DNA of 52,560 nucleotides, taken from NCBI GenBank assembly GCA_937921485.1, contig CAKZSV010000037.1, positions 1-52,560 of the forward strand. Direction: 5' to 3'. A model generated the notes under the pieces. It ran no database searches. It was not told the DNA's origin and saw only the letters and a program-made list of their open reading frames with translations. How positions within the stretch are numbered: the stretch's first letter is position 1; every line of letters starts with the position of its first letter. Origin of the DNA: an uncultured bacterium (GTDB lineage: Bacteria; Spirochaetota; UBA4802; JAGODF01). The translations under genes and the position numbers were made by a program. Below are positions 7,762-16,572 of the stretch, piece after piece.

Positions 7762-8841
7762 TTACAAAAGCTTTATGAGGGCAATAATAACTGCCGTACA
7801 TATTGCAATAATGAGTATAATGACAATCATGCCGGTGACATTAACCGGGTTTTTTTCTTCTTCCTCGGATTGCCACACGTAATTTGGGTCCATGGCCACT
7901 TTAATATTTTCTTCCTCTTCGATGATGTGCGCCAGGATGCCCTTTGCAAGAAGGGCGTATGCTTCAATGCCCTTGCCTTCGGCTTTTTCAATCTGCCGGA
8001 TGCGCGCGTTGACAGGAAGAAATTTCTGGTTCTGTTCATCGTAGGCATTGAACGCTTTTGCAACGGCAACAGCTTTCGGATTTTTATCGATGATGTTGAT
8101 TCGCACCCTGTCGCCCACCTGAAGCCTGGTGATATCCTTGCCCTTGATGGGAGAAAGAATGAAGCTGCTTTTTAAAATAAGTTTTACGCCGTCCACACCC
8201 ACACGCGGCACATTGCCACTTGCGGCATCATCCAGGGGCCTCACCTGCCCTGCCGCATTCAGCTTCTGCGTTTCGAGGTTTTGGGGATCTATCTTTCGTG
8301 TGGTGATCGATTTCTGTTCCATTTCAAGCGAGGTGGTATTAACCGCCATCACCTTCATTTCCAGCCGCTGAAGGCCAAGCGCATCCTGCACCACTTTCTG
8401 CACCAGCCGGTTCAACGAGATATCATCTTCGTTTTCAAGAAAACGGTTCAGATCGGCGATAAACGATTTTGTAAACGAGCGAATAATACCGTCACGAAGC
8501 GTACGCACCAGTATGTGGTCCTGCTCTCCTTCCCGAATGAGCCTGGTAACGGTTTTTTCAAATTCCCACCACAGCACAGCAGGATCGGGTATTGGCGACA
8601 TCACGCCGCTTGTCACATAGGCACAGACATCGACAAGCTTGAGGTGTTTAATATTGTAAAAAAGCAGAAATGCGCCTGCCAGTGAAGAAGACTGAAATGA
8701 CGCTTTTATAATGAAGAGATCGCGATACCTCCCTTCAAGCATTTCTCTGGCGCATTGCTCATCGCCTCCCGTGTAATACAGCGCAATTGCGTAATTAATG
8801 TCCTTGCCATCTGAAGCCGCTTTGTTTTTTTGTTCCTCCAT
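7762..8841 (-). CDS. Tail-anchored protein of unknown function
   Basis: A 359-residue protein I cannot place in a family. The first 130 residues (for example INYAIALYYTGGDEQCAREML, then FLLFYNIKHLKLVDVCAYV) are predicted mainly helical and cytoplasmic. A middle strand-rich section (VKLILKSSFILSPIKGKDITRL, VGDRVRINIIDKNPKA) could be a small beta-barrel. An acidic stretch (EEEE) leads to a single C-terminal hydrophobic segment of about 22 residues (GMIVIILIIAICTAVIIALI) with a short tail, so it is probably anchored by its C-terminus with the bulk in the cytoplasm. There is no signal peptide. The start has an AGGGG ribosome site 6 bp upstream. Probably lineage-specific to spirochaetes. Confidence 0.65.
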   Translation of the reverse strand: MEEQKNKAASDGKDINYAIALYYTGGDEQCAREMLEGRYRDLFIIKASFQSSSLAGAFLLFYNIKHLKLVDVCAYVTSGVMSPIPDPAVLWWEFEKTVTRLIREGEQDHILVRTLRDGIIRSFTKSFIADLNRFLENEDDISLNRLVQKVVQDALGLQRLEMKVMAVNTTSLEMEQKSITTRKIDPQNLETQKLNAAGQVRPLDDAASGNVPRVGVDGVKLILKSSFILSPIKGKDITRLQVGDRVRINIIDKNPKAVAVAKAFNAYDEQNQKFLPVNARIRQIEKAEGKGIEAYALLAKGILAHIIEEEENIKVAMDPNYVWQSEEEEKNPVNVTGMIVIILIIAICTAVIIALIKLL

Positions 8842-8964
8842 TGAATTCCCCTGTCCGCACTACATCATGAAATTAACAGCTCTAACTCCTCGCCTGCCTC
8901 AAAAGTTAAAGAGGTCATCTGCTAATCCGATAATTTAATGGCTTTAGCCATGAAGTAAAATCAT

Positions 8965-9405
8965 TCACTTCTTCTGAAGCGCCAATTTCACCCGCTCGAG
9001 TATCCTTCCCCTCTGAATGGGTTTGAGAATGAAATCCTGCGCCCCCATTTTTAAGAGATCCTCAACCACGCCTTTTGTGGTTTCATCGCTGATGAATACC
9101 ACTTTTGATTTTAAGCCCACATTCTTCAGTTCATAGAGCAGCGCATAGCCGTCCATCACCGGCATATCCAGGTCGGTGGTGATGAGGTCTATTTCGTTTT
9201 TATTGTTTTTATAAAACTTCAGCGCTTCTTCGCCGTTGGACACGGCCGCAATGATCTTGTATCCTTCCGATTCTAAAATCTGAACAATCTGCTTTCTGTG
9301 AAATTCTTTATCCTCCACCACTAATATTGTATACGGCCTTCCGCTCGGCTTGATGCCGTCGGGTGATTTTGGATTTATGCTCGGAAAATCGTGAGAACTT
9401 TTCAT
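8965..9405 (-). CDS. Stand-alone CheY-type response regulator receiver
   Basis: A 146-residue single receiver domain preceded by a 25-residue flexible leader. Seen: the acidic pocket in ILVVEDKEF (Glu31/Asp32), the phospho-acceptor Asp78 in TTDLDMPVMDG, the switch Ser/Thr in VVFISDE, and the conserved Lys in FILKPIQ. No output domain follows, so it should act by protein contact as CheY or Spo0F do. No kinase is adjacent. The start is fixed by a GGAGGAG site, and a good promoter (TTGACA-17-TAATAT) lies 32 bp upstream, so it is probably monocistronic. Its partner cannot be told from the window. Confidence 0.92.
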   Translation of the reverse strand: MKSSHDFPSINPKSPDGIKPSGRPYTILVVEDKEFHRKQIVQILESEGYKIIAAVSNGEEALKFYKNNKNEIDLITTDLDMPVMDGYALLYELKNVGLKSKVVFISDETTKGVVEDLLKMGAQDFILKPIQRGRILERVKLALQKK

Positions 9406-9436
9406 TACATTACTCCTCCGGAATACGTATGGTATA

Positions 9437-9465
9437 ATATTATCCGCGCGGCATCAATCTGTCAA
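9437..9465 (-). promoter_or_regulatory. Sigma-70-type promoter of the receiver gene
   Basis: On the minus strand, TTGACA (9460-9465), a 17-bp spacer and TAATAT (9437-9442) lie upstream of the GGAGGAG site and the start at 9405. This is among the closest matches to the vegetative consensus in the window. Confidence 0.65.
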
Positions 9466-9477
9466 TTAAAATTGTTT

Positions 9478-10578
9478 TTAGACTTCCACAAGCTCATACG
9501 CGCGTTCTCCCGCACCTGCTCTTTCACAGCATTCAAAAAGATATTCCCAGCCCTCACCGCCGATTTTATTGATGACATTATGTTCTCCATGGCAAGTGAA
9601 GAAACGGCTTCCGGGCAGAATCTCGGCTTTATTCACCAGATCGGCGCTTGCCCTATCAAGCGCCACCGGGTCGGATGACGCGGCGATGCCGATATTGGGA
9701 ATCACCGGCGCATCATTCCAGGGAAAGCAATCGCAATCGGGCGAAACATTCATAATAAAATTGAAGAACATCCATTTCCCGGGTTTGGAATCGAGTATGC
9801 CTTTTACGTATTCTGAAGTCCTCTCGTGCAATGGCTTATGTGAAGTTTTCCACACCACCGGAATCGCCGCATAGGGACAGACCACCACACATTCTCCGCA
9901 TCCGATGCAGATATTTTGATTAATCTGGGCTTTCTTGTTTGCGTTATACGCGATAGCATTCACGGGGCATTTCTCGATGCACTTCCCGCAGGCTTTACAT
10001 TCCGCTTCTTTCACGCGCGGTTTGAATTCAGAATGAATGGTCTGTTTGCCGGAGGGCGGTACGCATCCCATCGCGATGTTTTTCAACGCCCCTCCGAAGC
10101 CATACAGCTCATGCCCCTTCACATGCGATACCACCATCACCGCATTCGCATCATTGATGGCAGATGCAATTTTCAATTCTTTATAATGCGTTCCATTAAA
10201 CGAAATCGTCCGATAATCATTTCCCTTCAGACCGTCGGCTATAATCACCGGAGCTCCCACGCATTCCATCGTAAAGCCGTTGAGCGAGGCGTTTTTCAGA
10301 TGATCCACCGCATTGCTGCGATAACCCCGATACAGAGTATTCGAGTCCGTGATGAAAGGCTTCGCGCCCAAACCGAGAACAATATCCACAAAAATGCGAA
10401 CCACCGGAGCCGGGATGAATGCAATATTCCCCAGCTCGCCGAAATGCGTTTTAACCGCCACAAAGTCGTTTTTCTCAATGGCGCGTGCAAATCCGGCTTT
10501 GTCAAACAGCGCACGTATTTTCGTGGCAATATTGCCCTTGCTCCCGGTTCTGAAATCGGTGAAATATACCCTGCTCAT
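9478..10578 (-). CDS. DUF362 protein with two 4Fe-4S clusters
   Basis: A 366-residue iron-sulphur protein. The N-terminal 180 residues match the DUF362 pattern (VAVKTHFGELGNIAFIPAP, FITDSNTLYRGYRSNA, then VVSHVKGHELYGFGGALKN). A bacterial-type ferredoxin insert follows, with CKACGKCIEKCP and CIGCGECVVVCP, each binding one 4Fe-4S cluster. The C-terminal part (NIGIAASSDPVALDRASADL) closes the DUF362 fold. The start at 10578 is preferred because GGAGG lies 7 bp upstream; the frame also extends to 10674 without support. Proteins of this type are widespread in anaerobes and facultative bacteria, and their reaction is not established. Transcribed divergently from rlmN. Confidence 0.88.
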   Translation of the reverse strand: MSRVYFTDFRTGSKGNIATKIRALFDKAGFARAIEKNDFVAVKTHFGELGNIAFIPAPVVRIFVDIVLGLGAKPFITDSNTLYRGYRSNAVDHLKNASLNGFTMECVGAPVIIADGLKGNDYRTISFNGTHYKELKIASAINDANAVMVVSHVKGHELYGFGGALKNIAMGCVPPSGKQTIHSEFKPRVKEAECKACGKCIEKCPVNAIAYNANKKAQINQNICIGCGECVVVCPYAAIPVVWKTSHKPLHERTSEYVKGILDSKPGKWMFFNFIMNVSPDCDCFPWNDAPVIPNIGIAASSDPVALDRASADLVNKAEILPGSRFFTCHGEHNVINKIGGEGWEYLFECCERAGAGERAYELVEV

Positions 10579-10732
10579 CATCAATCCTCCAGAGATCAGA
10601 TTGCATTTAGTGAAATATCTCAGAAAAAAAACATACAAGAAAGTTTCTGCATAAAAAAAATTGATTGCCACCAATTTCGTTCATACTATGCTTCACAACA
10701 CCATGGATTCAACGTCAAGGCATAATTTTTCA

Positions 10733-11815
10733 ATGCAGAAAAAATACATAAAAAACATGACGATTGCGGACGCGAAAGCTCACTTCGCTGCGATCGGCGA
10801 AAAGTCGTACCGCGCCGAGCAGCTGTTCAACTGGCTGTATGAAATAAACGTGGATTCATTTGACGCAATGACCAATTTTTCTAAAACACTGCGCTCGCGC
10901 CTGGACGATGAATTTGCGCTATCTGCACTCTCGCTCGAAGAACGGGCAATATCGAACGACGGCACGGAAAAATATCTCTTTCGGACGCACGACGGCCATT
11001 TTATTGAATCGGTGCTCATACGGAGGGACGGCTCTGATGATGGAAGGCTCACCATCTGTATTTCAAGCCAGGTCGGATGCGCCATGGGCTGCCGCTTCTG
11101 CGCTACCGCGCGGATTGGATTTAAACGCAACCTTGAAACCGCTGAAATCCTGGATCAGATTTGCCAGGTGCGCAGAACAAGCGGGGTAAAAAATGACAAT
11201 ATCGTATTCATGGGCATGGGCGAGCCCTTTTTAAATTACGACAATGTGATGCGCGCAGCGGAAATCATGAACTATAGCTTCGGATTTCACATTTCCGTGC
11301 GCCGCATCACCATCTCCACCTGCGGGCTCTTAGAAGGAATCGAACGCTACATCGATGAAAAGCGCCCCTTTAATCTTGCCATTTCCCTCAACGATACCAT
11401 CCCCGAGCGGAGAGCCCGCCTCATGCCCGTCGAGAAGCGCAACCCGATTGAAGATATCGCGAAGCTTTTAGCGCACACGTTTCCCTCTTCGCGAAACAGG
11501 GTAACGCTCGAGTACGTCATGCGCGCGGATAATATCGCAAAAGAAGACGCAATCCGCTTAAAAAAACTCTTCCGCCATGGGAAAATCAAAATAAACCTCA
11601 TAAAGCTCAACCCGGGAGTGCCCGGATTTGAACCTCCTACTGATAAAGCTATTGAAGATTTTCGAAAAAATCTTGAAATTATGAACGTTCCCATAACGCT
11701 TCGCAAAAGTTTCGGTGAGGATATCGACGCTGCCTGCGGACAGCTTTCAGGTCGGCGATACGATTCACATGTACATATTTCGCAAGAACAATTACCCATG
11801 CATTCCGATAAGTAA
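10733..11815 (+). CDS. rlmN: Dual-specificity RNA methyltransferase RlmN
   Basis: A radical-SAM enzyme of about 360 residues that methylates C2 of A2503 in 23S rRNA and of A37 in some tRNAs. Seen: the cluster motif CAMGCRFC (about residues 116-123) after SSQVG, the FMGMGEPFLNYDNV motif, the ISTCGL segment, and the C-terminal reactive cysteine in DAACGQL, which forms the methyl-transfer intermediate. The start at 10733 (MQKKYIKN) gives the usual length; a longer reading begins at 10661. The next gene follows by 18 bp on the same strand. Confidence 0.95.
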   Translation: MQKKYIKNMTIADAKAHFAAIGEKSYRAEQLFNWLYEINVDSFDAMTNFSKTLRSRLDDEFALSALSLEERAISNDGTEKYLFRTHDGHFIESVLIRRDGSDDGRLTICISSQVGCAMGCRFCATARIGFKRNLETAEILDQICQVRRTSGVKNDNIVFMGMGEPFLNYDNVMRAAEIMNYSFGFHISVRRITISTCGLLEGIERYIDEKRPFNLAISLNDTIPERRARLMPVEKRNPIEDIAKLLAHTFPSSRNRVTLEYVMRADNIAKEDAIRLKKLFRHGKIKINLIKLNPGVPGFEPPTDKAIEDFRKNLEIMNVPITLRKSFGEDIDAACGQLSGRRYDSHVHISQEQLPMHSDK

Positions 11816-11833
11816 TACAAGGGTATTCAGGGC

Positions 11834-12916
11834 ATGAATCAACGAGAAATTGAAAACCTCATTAACCAGAACATAAAGCGCCTGAAAGACGAGTATGAGC
11901 TTTTAAATATCACCATGCTCAATGCGCTGCACCGCAACATCGACATCATGATTGAGAATTCTGATAAATGGTTCGGCAACAATGTGCCCCGCGAGTTTCG
12001 CGATGTTTTAAGCTCGCTGATGACACTCACCTACCTGTACTGCCAGGAAAAAGCGGAACTCACCAATTCGGCAACAGAAGTCCATTACGAGGAATTTAAG
12101 CCTGACGTCTTCATCAACAGCGTGATAACCGATATGGAATCCGTACTGGGCTTGAAAAACGTGCTTGTCGATCTGGAACTCAGCGATGCCACCATCCGCA
12201 CTTCAAAAAAAATTCTCCGGGACTCGCTGCTCAATATTTTCCTTTCCATGACGCATTTCATGACATCGGGTTCCGCGATTCGGATATCACTCTCAGAAGA
12301 GCGTACAACGATTCGTTTGAAAATTGTCTTCGAGGGGCTTGCGGACAATGTCCCCGAAATGACCAAACTGTCCCGCGTTTTCTACTCATACTTCGACGGT
12401 TCCGACTACCGTATCAACATCGGCCTTTCCGTCGCGCTTGAAAACCTCAGAAATATCGGCGTCACGGTAAAAATCGCGCGTAATGCGCGTGACCTCATCG
12501 AAATGGACTTCTCCATTCCCACCACGCAGTTTCTGGAAACAGTACATCAGATTCAGAAACAGGAAGAACTAAAGCGCGCCTCTACCCGAAGAGAAACGGT
12601 TGTGCTCAGCATCGACGATGTGATACTCGAGATGGTCTTGAGTGAAGCACTCCGCGATGCGGGCTTCACACCGAGCAGAGGTTCGATTTCTTCTTTTCGT
12701 TCGACCGAGCACTCCACGGAATCGATGATTGCGGATTATGCTTTTTTGAAAAAAAACCTCATTACTCTTGAAGAATTAGCTGCACTAGCAAAGCACAAAA
12801 AACAATTGATTATCATACACAGCAATGACGAATCGCCCGAACTGCCCGTCAGACAGAACATCATGGCTGTCGAAAAACCATTCGAAGTTGATACCATCAT
12901 CAAAGCTTTAAGTTAA
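11834..12916 (+). CDS. Degenerate histidine-kinase-like protein with a pseudo-receiver domain
   Basis: A 360-residue protein. Residues 1-90 are helical and could be a dimerisation bundle. Residues 95-235 have the length and strand/helix rhythm of a GHKL ATPase domain (FINSVITDMESVLGLKNVLV, LRDSLLNIFLSMTHF, INIGLSVALENL), but I see no phospho-accepting His box and no intact N or G boxes. Residues 250-360 look like a receiver domain: strand 1 VVLSIDDVILEMVLSEAL and the closing KPFEVDTIIKAL Lys-Pro motif are present, while no DxxMP phospho-acceptor site is seen. It probably works as a scaffold or signal-sensing pseudokinase. It sits 18 bp after rlmN. Directly after its stop codon, in the same frame, lies a PP2C remnant. 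Confidence 0.6.
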   Translation: MNQREIENLINQNIKRLKDEYELLNITMLNALHRNIDIMIENSDKWFGNNVPREFRDVLSSLMTLTYLYCQEKAELTNSATEVHYEEFKPDVFINSVITDMESVLGLKNVLVDLELSDATIRTSKKILRDSLLNIFLSMTHFMTSGSAIRISLSEERTTIRLKIVFEGLADNVPEMTKLSRVFYSYFDGSDYRINIGLSVALENLRNIGVTVKIARNARDLIEMDFSIPTTQFLETVHQIQKQEELKRASTRRETVVLSIDDVILEMVLSEALRDAGFTPSRGSISSFRSTEHSTESMIADYAFLKKNLITLEELAALAKHKKQLIIIHSNDESPELPVRQNIMAVEKPFEVDTIIKALS

Positions 12917-13087
12917 AACCATGGTGCCGATAAGCTATATTCTTTCAGCCTTTCTTTTATCTATTTCCATTCTTACTGGAATTTTAGCGATGCCCTGCAT
13001 ACGCTCGTAGAATCAATTTTCGAGTATATTGACTATACCCCCACCGAAGACGATATATCCCTGGTCTGTTTCAAACTCCGCGGCTGA
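12917..13087 (+). pseudogene. C-terminal remnant of a SpoIIE/RsbU-type PP2C phosphatase
   Basis: After the TAA of the preceding gene, the same frame stays open for 56 codons to the TGA at 13085-13087 and has no ATG or plausible start. It ends with DALHTLVESIFEYI, then TEDDISLVCFKLRG. The DDISLV block matches the DDITLVVLR signature that closes SpoIIE/RsbU PP2C domains, with a metal-binding Asp. The rest of the domain is missing. Either the upstream gene was once a receiver-PP2C fusion that has decayed, or a fragment of a separate phosphatase is left. The call rests on this short motif only. Confidence 0.45.
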
Positions 13088-13828
13088 TTACCGTAATGCA
13101 ATTTCATCCGCATGTTTTCTCATCATTCCCAGGGGATCGGGAATCATGCGAAGTTCCGGATAGGCATCATAAAACGAAAAAGGAATTGGTGCTGCAATAG
13201 AAACAATCTCGTTTTTTGTGGGATGAGAAAAATTCAATAAAAGTGAATGCAGGCATATCGAGCCATCAGGGCAGGTAGTAACAGCACCGTATTTCACATC
13301 GCCCACAACCGGCATGCCGATGGCGGAAAGCTGCGCGCGTATCTGATGTTTTTTGCCGGTAATGAGATTTACAAGCAACAGAGCCTTTGAACCATGCCGA
13401 TGCAGTATCCGATAGCGCAATTCACCGACCGACTCGGCTTCTCCTTCATCGCAAATAACCGTGACATCCCGTTCCCGCCGCATGCCGTTTTTCAGATAAA
13501 GCCAGCTTTCAGATGCCGTCACGTCGTATCGTTGCAATTCAACGATTGCGCAATAGATTTTGATGACGCTTCTTGCCTTGAATTGCTCGAAAAGCCTTGA
13601 TGCCGCTTTAGAGGTGCGTGCCAGCACCAGCGCCCCCGAAACCTGCCGGTCCAGCCGGTGCACAATTCCCAGAAAGACATTCCCGGGCTTGTGATACTTC
13701 GCCTTGAGATACGATTTAACCACATCGAGAACGCACTCCTCCCCTGAAAAATCGCCCTGAGTCAGGAGCCCGGCAGGTTTATTGACCGCGATGAGGTGGT
13801 TGTCTTCATAAATAATCTGAATTTTCAT
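13088..13828 (-). CDS. RluA/RluD-family pseudouridine synthase
   Basis: A 246-residue enzyme that isomerises uridine to pseudouridine in rRNA or tRNA. Seen: the first family motif in YEDNHLIAVNKPAGLLTQG, the catalytic motif VHRLDRQVSGALVLA with the nucleophilic Asp near residue 60, the YCAIVE strand, and the third motif LITGKKHQIRAQLSAIGMPVVGD. No S4 domain precedes it, so it is closer to the short RluA-like forms than to RluD proper. The target base cannot be told. The start at 13828 (MKIQIIYED) is chosen because the fold begins there; the frame extends to 13867. It converges on the PP2C remnant with no gap. Confidence 0.92.
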   Translation of the reverse strand: MKIQIIYEDNHLIAVNKPAGLLTQGDFSGEECVLDVVKSYLKAKYHKPGNVFLGIVHRLDRQVSGALVLARTSKAASRLFEQFKARSVIKIYCAIVELQRYDVTASESWLYLKNGMRRERDVTVICDEGEAESVGELRYRILHRHGSKALLLVNLITGKKHQIRAQLSAIGMPVVGDVKYGAVTTCPDGSICLHSLLLNFSHPTKNEIVSIAAPIPFSFYDAYPELRMIPDPLGMMRKHADEIALR

Positions 13829-14033
13829 ATACGCATCCCAATTATTCATAAACGCGAGCGCAAGCAATAAAAATACTTTACAAAAAAACTCCCACTTTTT
13901 ACGGTGAGTGACCCGGTTTTAACCCCGGCCCACACAGCAACCGCTGAAAACGGCATGGGTGTATACGTACCTCACAGAGGGCCGGAAATACCGCACCTTG
14001 CAATCATAAACGCACGCGCAGGAGGGCTACATT

Positions 14034-16142
14034 ATGCTGAAAGAGTACAAAACCGACCAGATACGAAACATCGTCATCTTAGGACACGGCAGCACCGGCA
14101 AATCAACACTTTTTGATGCAATTCTTTTGATGGGAAAGCAAATAGAAAAAATCGGAAGCCCCACGCAGGGAACGCTTACTTCCGATTATGATGAAGAAGA
14201 AAAAGAGCGCCAGATGTCGATCCGCAGCGCGCTCGGCTTTATTGAATTCAACGACGTAAAAATCAATATCATCGATACACCGGGAATGTCGGATTTTATC
14301 GGCGAAGCGCGTGCGGCTACACAGGCCGCAGAAGCCGCAGTGCTGGTAGTTGATTCCGTGGACGGCATTCAGATAGAAACTGAAAAGGCATGGCGCTATC
14401 TCAGAGAACATTCAATACCCACAATTGTTTTCGTCAATAAAATGGACAAAGAACGCGCCAGTTTCGATATCATCGAAAAAATCCGTGCTGGAATGGGCAA
14501 CAACGCCGTTCCGGTGAGCATCCCGATCGGCAGCGCGGATACCCTGAAAGGCGTTATCGATCTTGTCGAGATGAAGGCCAAAATGCCGAAACCCGACGGG
14601 AAGGACGTCACCACCACCGAAATACCCGCCGACATGAAAACGCAGGCTGAATCGGAACGCGCGAAACTCATTGAGCTTGCGGCGGAAGGCGACGATGCGC
14701 TCATCGAAAAATTTTTAGACGGCGGCGAGCTTTCCGACGATGAAATCAAGCAGGGAATGAAAAGTCAGCTTTCTTCCGCAAAACTGATTCCTGTGGTTTT
14801 CGGAGCTGCATTGAAATCGGTGGGCATTAAGACCCTTCTCAACATGATTAAAGATTTCGTACCCTCACCGCCTGCCGGCAAAGAAATAAAAGGCGTCAAT
14901 CCAAACGACGAATCCAGGGAAGTAATGGTGAAAGCATACGCTCCCGGCCCTTTCTCGGCAGTAGTCTGGAAGACCTACATTGACCAGTATGCCGGGCGAT
15001 TCAACTACATAAAAGTAATTTCGGGCGAGCTTCTCCCTGATTCTGAAATGCTCAACTCCACCCGCAACTCGAAAGAGCGTGCCTCCAAGCTTTTCACGAT
15101 GGTGGGCAACAAGCAGCATGAAGTACCCAAACTATGTGCGGGAGACATCGGCGTCATTGTAAAGCTCGAAAGGACCTGCACCTTAGACACCCTGTGCGAT
15201 CCGAAATCGCCGGTCAAGCTTCCCATCATCAAGGTGCCCCAGCCCGTCTTTTCTCTCGCAATTGAATCGGCAAAAAAGGGCGAAGAAGATAAAATCGGAC
15301 AGGTATTCGCAAAGATCACCGATGAAAACCCAACCATTACCTATATGTACAATGCCGAAACAAAGCAGACGGTACTTTCCGGCATGGGCGAAATGCAATT
15401 GAACATCATCTTAAAAACCCTGAAAGAAAAATACAAATTCGATGTAGTGACACACGAGCCGAGGGTTGCCTACCGCGAAACAATAACCAAGAAGGCGGAA
15501 GCACAGTACAAACACAAAAAACAGACCGGAGGACATGGCCAGTATGGAGAAGTGTATCTGCGTGCATGGCCGCTTGAACGGGGAGCCGGCTACGAGTTTA
15601 AAGACAGCATCGTGGGCGGCGTCGTTCCCAAGCAATACATACCAGGCGTGGAAAAAGGCATTAAAGACGGGCTTGAAGAAGGGGTATTGGCACGTTTCCC
15701 GGTCGTCGATGTTGCGGTGGAACTCTTCTTCGGCTCGTATCATGATGTTGACTCCTCTGAAATGTCCTTCCGAATAGCGGCAAGAAGCTGTTTGAAGAAA
15801 GTGTTTGAAGCGGCAGGGCCGATTCTTCTTGAACCGATCATGGAAGTAGATATCCACGTGGACAAAGAATTCATGGGCGATATTTTAAACGATATTACCA
15901 GCCGCCGCGGGCGCGTGCTCGGCATGGGCGGTTCTGATGAAAGCGGAAGCGGAATTTCCGTGGTCAAGGCCCAGGCTCCCCTTGCCGAAATGCTCCGCTA
16001 TGCGATTGACCTGCGGGCAATGACCAGCGGCAAGGCGACATTCGAAATGCGCTTCTCCCACTACGATCCGATCAGCGGCAAGATCGCTGAAAAGGTCATC
16101 GAAGAACGGAAAAAATTCTTCGAAGAGGAAGCAAATAAATGA
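14034..16142 (+). CDS. fusA: Elongation factor G-like translational GTPase (EF-G paralogue)
   Basis: A 702-residue five-domain GTPase. Seen: G1 GHGSTGKST, G3 DTPGMSDF, G4 NKMDKE, and the domain IV/V blocks (KKQTGGHGQYGEVYL; ISSRRGRVLGM-like ITSRRGRVLGMG). The switch I region reads SDYDEEEKERQMSI instead of the classical motif ending in GITI, which places it with the EF-G-like/EF-G2 group found in Thermotoga, Thermus and spirochaetes. Those paralogues bind ribosomes, but their job is not settled; they may serve special elongation, recycling or stress conditions. A canonical fusA is expected elsewhere. It has a strong AGGAGGG ribosome site and a strong terminator downstream, and is probably monocistronic. 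Confidence 0.88.
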   Translation: MLKEYKTDQIRNIVILGHGSTGKSTLFDAILLMGKQIEKIGSPTQGTLTSDYDEEEKERQMSIRSALGFIEFNDVKINIIDTPGMSDFIGEARAATQAAEAAVLVVDSVDGIQIETEKAWRYLREHSIPTIVFVNKMDKERASFDIIEKIRAGMGNNAVPVSIPIGSADTLKGVIDLVEMKAKMPKPDGKDVTTTEIPADMKTQAESERAKLIELAAEGDDALIEKFLDGGELSDDEIKQGMKSQLSSAKLIPVVFGAALKSVGIKTLLNMIKDFVPSPPAGKEIKGVNPNDESREVMVKAYAPGPFSAVVWKTYIDQYAGRFNYIKVISGELLPDSEMLNSTRNSKERASKLFTMVGNKQHEVPKLCAGDIGVIVKLERTCTLDTLCDPKSPVKLPIIKVPQPVFSLAIESAKKGEEDKIGQVFAKITDENPTITYMYNAETKQTVLSGMGEMQLNIILKTLKEKYKFDVVTHEPRVAYRETITKKAEAQYKHKKQTGGHGQYGEVYLRAWPLERGAGYEFKDSIVGGVVPKQYIPGVEKGIKDGLEEGVLARFPVVDVAVELFFGSYHDVDSSEMSFRIAARSCLKKVFEAAGPILLEPIMEVDIHVDKEFMGDILNDITSRRGRVLGMGGSDESGSGISVVKAQAPLAEMLRYAIDLRAMTSGKATFEMRFSHYDPISGKIAEKVIEERKKFFEEEANK

Positions 16143-16216
16143 TGGGCTCCGAATTGAATATCAATTACGGGCTTGAGGGAACATAACGCGATTGCGCAAG
16201 GAATTTGACTTTGCAG

Positions 16217-16249
16217 AAATATCGGGTGTGGTACACCCGATATTTTTTT
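16217..16249 (+). terminator. Rho-independent terminator after the EF-G-like gene
   Basis: A perfect 13-bp stem, AAATATCGGGTGT (16217-16229) with ACACCCGATATTT (16233-16245), has a 3-nt GGT loop and runs into a seven-T tract (16243-16249). It ends the EF-G-like transcript about 75 bp after its stop. Confidence 0.9.
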
Positions 16250-16303
16250 CGCACAGCGCTGATAACATCACCGGGCAAGTGCTTTTAATAAACGGCAGTA
16301 TCA

Positions 16304-16558
16304 TCACCCATGCTTAATTTTCAGCACAAGAATAACCGCTCCCAGAATAAACGCAACCGCGTTTGCGGCAATAATCGGCAAAGAATGCAGTAGTATTCCA
16401 TACACCATCCAGAGAAATACTCCCACGCAGAATGCGATGAACATCAAAAGAGAGATATCCTTCGTGGAGCGCGTCTTCCACGTTTTTACCACCTGCGGCA
16501 CAAATGAGAGTGTCGTAAGCACCGCCGCGGCGTAACCGATGATTTCTTCAGGTTTCAT
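16304..16558 (-). CDS. SemiSWEET sugar transporter
   Basis: An 84-residue membrane protein with three transmembrane helices, the length and pattern of bacterial SemiSWEETs (MtN3/PQ-loop family), which work as homodimers to pass mono- or disaccharides across the cytoplasmic membrane. Seen: helix 1 IGYAAAVLTTLSFVPQVVKTW with the PQ-type hinge, the linker TRSTKDISLLMF, helix 2 with the conserved VGVFLWMVYGI and helix 3 PIIAANAVAFILGAVILVLK. The Asn in IIAANAV corresponds to the pocket Asn seen in the Leptospira protein of known structure. It lies 14 bp after the flagellin stop on the same strand, possibly by read-through; a functional link is not evident. Confidence 0.93.
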   Translation of the reverse strand: MKPEEIIGYAAAVLTTLSFVPQVVKTWKTRSTKDISLLMFIAFCVGVFLWMVYGILLHSLPIIAANAVAFILGAVILVLKIKHG

Positions 16559-16572
16559 ATTGAATAAATGAT

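Noticed and set aside
9916..10725. Plus-strand open frame of 269 codons
   Set aside because: It is antisense to the DUF362 ferredoxin gene, whose cysteine motifs prove the minus strand.
12921..13010. 29-codon hydrophobic ORF (MVPISYILSAFLLSISIL...)
   Set aside because: No ribosome site, and it lies over the PP2C remnant in another frame. The hydrophobicity is probably a by-product of that reading.
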